From Byssothecium circinans (Eukaryota; Ascomycota; Dothideomycetes; Pleosporales; Massarinaceae): a stretch of 34,003 nucleotides of DNA. The notes beneath the pieces are model-generated. The model searched no databases. It was given only the letters and a program-made list of their open reading frames with translations, and was not told where the DNA came from. The stretch is taken from assembly GCA_010015675.1 (NCBI GenBank), contig ML977007.1, positions 1-34,003 of the forward strand. Reading direction: 5' to 3'. This document shows positions 30,344 to 34,003 of this stretch, one piece after another; position 1 is the stretch's first letter; every line of letters begins with the position of its first letter. Made by a program: the position numbers and the translations under genes.

Positions 30344-31559
30344 TAAAACTAGGTATATAATAACACTTTGTTAATACAAAGGATGTATTATTTAGAAATA
30401 TAACTATAGTTTTAATTCCTTTAACGTTTATAAAAGAATTATCTCTTTAACTAATTTTAGTATTATAGTTTCTAAAGGTCGTAAATAACTCTTTTCTATA
30501 TACTATATATTAAGTTAACCTTAAATTTAGAATAAAGCTAGTTTTAACTTTTCTATAACTAGGGGAACTAGTTATAAGTACCTTATTTTAATAATAATTA
30601 TTATTTTCTACTATATCTAAATCCTCTTCTAGATTATTATCTAGATTATCTAGATTAATATCTAGATTAGAAGTAGATAGATCCTCTTCTAAGGATTCTA
30701 TAAAGCCTTTAGAGGATTTAATATAAGGCGTCTTAGTAGCTAGAAAAGCCTTCTTCTTTTCTTTCTTAGTAGGTTTAACTGCTAAGGCCTTATTCTCTTT
30801 CTCTCTAGGTCTTTTAAACCTATTAAAGATTTTAAAGCCTTTAAGAGCTTTTTTAGAAAATAAATAATAATAGTTCTTAGATAAGTGACTATTATTTTTA
30901 CACCTAGTATAGTACCTTTTAGGTTTTTGTACTTTAAAGCTTTTCTTAAAGTTTCTAGCTTTATTATTAAATAGGACTGAATCTTCACTTAAGCTTTTAA
31001 TCCTTCTAGACTCGTCTATTAAATTAGAAAATAGTATTTCTAAATTAACATCTAACGTTTTATCTCTATAGGATTAAGTAATAGCTAAAACAAAAGTTTT
31101 AAAATTACTATTAAGATTATTAAGGATCTAAGCTACTACTAATTGCTTTGGTAGTATTATATCCTTAGATCTTAATTTATTTATAAGTTGCTTTACTTTA
31201 TTTAGATATTCCTTTATAGAAGAGAAATTATCTAGCTTAATAGTAAAGAATTCTTTAGACTAGAAATTTACTAATAAATCTTTTAGATAAATAAAGGTTA
31301 TCTAGTAAATCCTAAGCTTCTTTAGAAGATGTATAGTACTTTATATGTAATAAAGGACTATCTTCTATAGATAGCTTTATTGAAGCAAATACTTTGTATC
31401 TATCTTATCTCTTTAAAGATTAGATTGTATTGCTTTAATATAGTCTTTTTCTTTTAGTATAGCTTTAAGCCTAAGTTTCCAAGTTTCGTAGTTTTCTTAG
31501 CCTTTTAGCTTTTCTAAGCTATACTTAGTAGAAGATTATTCTCTTGCTCTAGAAGGCAT
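30344..31559 (-). pseudogene. Copia gag and start of protease
   Basis: From ATG 31559: MPSRAREQSSTKYSLEKLKG and ENYETWKLRLKAILKEKDYI are the usual start of copia gag; then SSKEAQDLLDNLYLSKRF, FFTIKLDNFSSIKEYLNKVK and LPKQLVVAQILNNLNSNFKT. The zinc knuckle at ~30915-30870 reads YTRCKNNSHLSKNY where CX2CX4HX4C is expected; the first and last Cys have become Tyr (TGY to TAY). The protease region FIL.LRLT..IVYRKEL and FLNNTSFVLTKCYYIPS follows, and the frame is cut after YYIPS at the gypsy LTR. The protease Asp in FILDSGAT is changed. Frameshifts and RIP-type stops occur throughout. A stop-free 68-codon frame at 30782-30988 overlaps in another frame. Confidence 0.8.
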
Positions 31560-32604
31560 ATTTAATATAATAAGTATAAAGATACTTTTATATTATATAT
31601 AGCTTTTAAGCTTGCTTTTATATAACTTAGTTATTTCTACTAAGTATATAAAGCTTATCCTTATATATTAATAGTCTTTTCGATTTATTAATACTATATA
31701 ACTAGAAATAGTTTATATAGAGAAGGATAGAGAAGAAAGAAGTAGTATAGAAATATATAAATATATTCTATTTCTTTCTAATTCAAATAGCTAGAGATAT
31801 CTAGCTAGTGTTCTTAAAGATTATAACGTTCTACTAAATAGAAGTCTTTATCTTCTAGATATTCGTTATCTAGATAAAGCAACTAATTATTAGTATTATA
31901 AGTTTCTTCTAGATAATAAATAGTAGATTCTTAATTCTTTACTTTAAAGTAGTTCTTAGTATAAAGTTTAACACTATAGCAGTATTGCTTAAAGCTAATA
32001 CAATGATAGGTTTATACTTTATAAAAGTCTTTTATAAAGTTATATAGCTCTTTTCTCTACTATAGATATTCATCCTAATATCTAATTTAGGTATACTTTG
32101 TATTAGACCAAAATTTGATCTTAGACACAGTATCTAGTCTAGAAAAAGAATCCTAGACAGTTACTAAATAGTTCCTTATATATAGCCTTAAAAAAGCTAT
32201 TAAATATAGAACTTAGTTGATATTTCGAGAGGTTATTGTTATTGTTTTATAAGTAACTAAATATTAGATATTTTAGTTACTTATAACTTTCGATGCTGTA
32301 GGAATTTCTGAGAGATTTTTTTTGACGAGGAGAATGGCCTGAATTAGAGCTTTTCAACGGTGTAAAAATCGTAGTAATCGGATAGGTAGTTATCGAAAAG
32401 TAGGGTAGTAAAGGTAGGCTTTATTGTAAATAATAGAATAAAGAGTTCTTTATTCCTTTGTTTCTTTGTTTAGACTTATAGTCTCTGAACGTAGAGGGTA
32501 GCCTTAATAGGCTAAAATAAATATAAAAAAATTTCTTTGTCTTCTTTGTTTAAAAATAGACAAAGGATAGTAGATGGTTTTTCAAAGATTTTAGAAGTAT
32601 TTGC
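31560..32604 (-). other. Long copia leader, possibly with an extra decayed ORF
   Basis: About 1 kb separates the primer site from gag, longer than is common. A minus frame reads EYLQQRKELYNFIKDFYKVQ, LEETYNTNNQLLYLDNEYLE and KDFYLVERYNLQEH (~32070-31800); it is not recognised. The region also holds the hairpin at 32247-32286. Confidence 0.35.
32247..32286. repeat. Perfect 15-bp inverted repeat (hairpin)
   Basis: TTATAAGTAACTAAA - 10-nt loop - TTTAGTTACTTATAA in the copia leader. Confidence 0.85.
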
Positions 32605-32623
32605 TAACCAGGCTCATAACCTA
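32605..32623 (-). promoter_or_regulatory. Copia primer binding site, initiator-Met tRNA internal type
   Basis: On the minus strand TAGGTTATGAGCCTGGTTA is complementary to the anticodon arm of initiator tRNA-Met (core GGCTCATAACC). Copia elements prime from this internal region. It begins directly after the LTR end TTTTCA. Confidence 0.65.
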
Positions 32624-32899
32624 TGAAAAGGTAATAGAGATATAGCAGAGATAGTTAAAATAGTAGTTAATAGTAGTAGATTGATAGTAGATTGTATCAT
32701 GTATAGTTTAGAGTTTAATCAAAGATAGAGCACTTACTTATACCTTTCTTTAGCTTATTCCTACTAGCCTGTATGCGGTAGATAGTATAAAGAAAGGCTA
32801 TAAGCGTTCTTACTTTTCTATAAACGTCTTAGCTTAATATTATTTCTTTATTTAATAAAGAACTAATAACGCTATAATATTGGCTAGGCCTTTAGATCA
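32624..32899 (-). repeat. Putative copia 5' LTR
   Basis: The minus-strand copy starts TGATCTAAAGGCC and ends CTTTTCA next to the primer site; about 276 bp. The outer end is a best guess because no second LTR is present. Confidence 0.45.
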
Positions 32900-33383
32900 G
32901 TCGATTGATTGATTGCTTAATTAATTGATTGATCTAGGATAGTTCCATCTAATCTATAATCAACTGCCTAGGAGGTAGTAATCTAGGATAGCGTAGATTA
33001 CTAACCTATAGTATTTAACTACTAGGTAATAAAGAGTACATATAGAAATAAGAGTAGATTAATATAAGTATTAAATTACTCTTATATTCTAACATTTATT
33101 ACTAGTAGATAGAATTAAGTATAGAATTTAATCTAACTATATTATTTATAGTATAGAACTATAACTAGTTTATAAGCTTTTAAAAGAGTATATAGCTACC
33201 TCTATAGTTTACTTTTATCCTATTCTATTTAAATAGAACTAAACTATTAAGTACTACTAAGCGTACTACTAAGCGTACCACCCTACTAAGCGCGCTAGTT
33301 TTTACTTAATAGAAAATAAAGGTTTAACCTTTAACTTAATAATAACATTAATTTAAATACAAGAGCTATTAATTAATAATAAT
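32900..33383. other. AT-rich edge of the mutated island
   Basis: No gene seen. GATTGATT repeats lie just outside the copia LTR, and GTACTACTAAGC is repeated in tandem at 33251-33274 with a third partial copy. The sequence still looks RIP-mutated. Confidence 0.4.
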
Positions 33384-33598
33384 TTTATAGTATCTCGTAC
33401 CTTACCTCGCAGCTACAACTAATGTAAGGGTGCGTCGTATTGCTGCGTGCGGCACGGTCAGACACAAAATTAATAACAAGGCGTTCAGCCTCAGGAAGTT
33501 AAGAGTCGCACATCAAGCAAGCCAGAACTACTCTAGAAGTTTACGCAACTCGTTTACCCCATTACTCAATTTGCGCTCTTAAGTGCTCCAAAGAACTC
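33384..33598 (+). promoter_or_regulatory. Upstream region of the host gene
   Basis: Base composition changes sharply near 33384: CA, TG and CG dinucleotides are common again and TA runs disappear. The stretch leads to AAGAACTCATGG at 33599 and is probably the host promoter and leader. No specific binding site is claimed. Confidence 0.5.
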
Positions 33599-33640
33599 AT
33601 GGCAGACATCATTATCGTGGGCGGTGGCATTGGTGGCGTA
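33599..33640 (+). pseudogene. Host FAD-dependent oxidoreductase gene, 5' end, interrupted
   Basis: The ATG at 33599 opens MADIIIVGGGIGGV, a beta strand followed by GxGxxG, the N-terminal FAD-binding (Rossmann) signature of flavin monooxygenases and related enzymes. After 14 codons the homology stops at a TA, where the pogo-like element begins. The sequence is free of RIP-type changes. The rest of the gene would lie past the element, outside the window. Only the dinucleotide-binding start is seen, so the exact enzyme cannot be named. Confidence 0.65.
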
Positions 33641-34003
33641 ACGTGTCCGTGCACGCAACGATCATGTTCGCGCAACGATCGCGCAACACCAAAACAACTC
33701 AAACTTGAACGCGTCATAACTCAATCATTATGGGGTCAATTGAGGCTGCAATTGAAGCTATCGAAGCGCTAGAGCCAGGAGAACCTTTTACATATACCAA
33801 AATTGCAGCAGACTATCATGTTAACCGTATTACCCTATCGCGGCGGCATAAGCAGATCCAATCATCGCGAACGACTCAAGCAACAACGCAACAAAAGCTT
33901 ACTCCACAACAAGAGGCAGAGCTTGTTAAATACATACAAGGACTCACAGCGCGTCACTTGCCACCTACAAGAGAGATGATACGAAATTTCGCGTCAACAA
34001 TAG
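33641..34003 (+). mobile_element. pogo/Fot-like DNA transposon, 5' part, unmutated
   Basis: It starts with ACGTGTCCGTGCACGCAACG after a TA target. CGCAACGATC is repeated in direct orientation at 33654-33663 and 33671-33680, a likely transposase-binding repeat. The element continues past the right edge, so the other inverted repeat cannot be checked. Confidence 0.7.
33730..34003 (+). CDS. pogo/Fot1-family transposase, N-terminal part
   Basis: An uninterrupted frame of 91 codons from ATG 33730 runs off the edge. MGSIEAAIEAIEALEPGEPF followed by YTKIAADYHVNRITLSRRH is the N-terminal Psq-type helix-turn-helix of fungal pogo-like transposases. KLTPQQEAELVKYIQGLTAR then LPPTREMIRNFAS is the start of the CENP-B-type helix-turn-helix. 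No stop, frameshift or RIP-type change is present, so this copy could be recent and intact. The catalytic DDE part is outside the window. The ATG lies 89 bases inside the element. Confidence 0.85.
   Translation, partial: MGSIEAAIEAIEALEPGEPFTYTKIAADYHVNRITLSRRHKQIQSSRTTQATTQQKLTPQQEAELVKYIQGLTARHLPPTREMIRNFASTI

Larger units (their letters stand above)
30344..32899 (-). mobile_element. Ty1/copia retrotransposon, left part missing
   Basis: Read on the minus strand: LTR (32899-32624), primer binding site, a leader of about 1 kb, gag, and protease that stops at the gypsy LTR edge. Integrase, reverse transcriptase and the second LTR are absent, so the gypsy insertion and a deletion removed them. 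Confidence 0.7.

Overview
This window looks like a transposon island from a filamentous ascomycete (Pezizomycotina), with a strip of host DNA at its right edge. Bases 1 to about 33380 are full of decayed mobile elements. Their frames stay open only if scattered TAG, TAA and TGA codons are read as former CAG, CAA and TGG, and many residue changes are C-to-T or G-to-A (Cys/His to Tyr, Asp to Asn). This is the mark of repeat-induced point mutation (RIP). Decay is moderate over about 1-12000 and heavier over about 12000-33380. From about 33384 CpA and CpG return and reading frames are clean.

Layout. (1) A hAT transposase gene on the minus strand is cut in two: C-terminal part at 1-671, N-terminal part at 10180-11658. 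Its reading frame resumes exactly across a 9508-bp insert. (2) That insert, 672-10179, is a Helitron-like element carrying three genes: a Rep-helicase (+, 1531-~6506), an unidentified multi-exon accessory gene (-, 8318-6647), and a divergently transcribed histone H3-like gene (+, 9135-~9866). Nine short introns can be placed by frame restoration; eight of them carry two copies of the heptamer GTATTAG or its reverse complement. (3) 11659-19257 is heavily mutated and holds unidentified reading frames (including one of about 700 codons), two tRNA-like relics, a perfect 30-bp tandem duplication, a strong hairpin and an 18-unit minisatellite. (4) 19258-20593 is a Tc1/mariner element with both inverted repeats and TA duplications. 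(5) 21150-25640 (-) is a decayed gene resembling the fungal FluG/DUF3435 family with a zinc finger and a chromodomain-like end, interrupted by a small + strand gene. (6) A Ty3/gypsy chromovirus (+, ~26080-30343) lacks its 5' part and abuts a Ty1/copia element (-, 30344-32899) within the copia protease. (7) At the right edge an unmutated pogo/Fot-like transposon has entered a host gene 42 bases after its ATG; that gene starts like an FAD-dependent oxidoreductase.

The most unusual content is the histone H3-like gene inside the Helitron-like insert, its divergent partner gene, and the shared stereotyped introns. Together they suggest a single multi-gene mobile unit rather than random nesting. 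Function, novelty and exact element ends are inference; the histone assignment and intron positions rest on frame-by-frame reading of the sequence.
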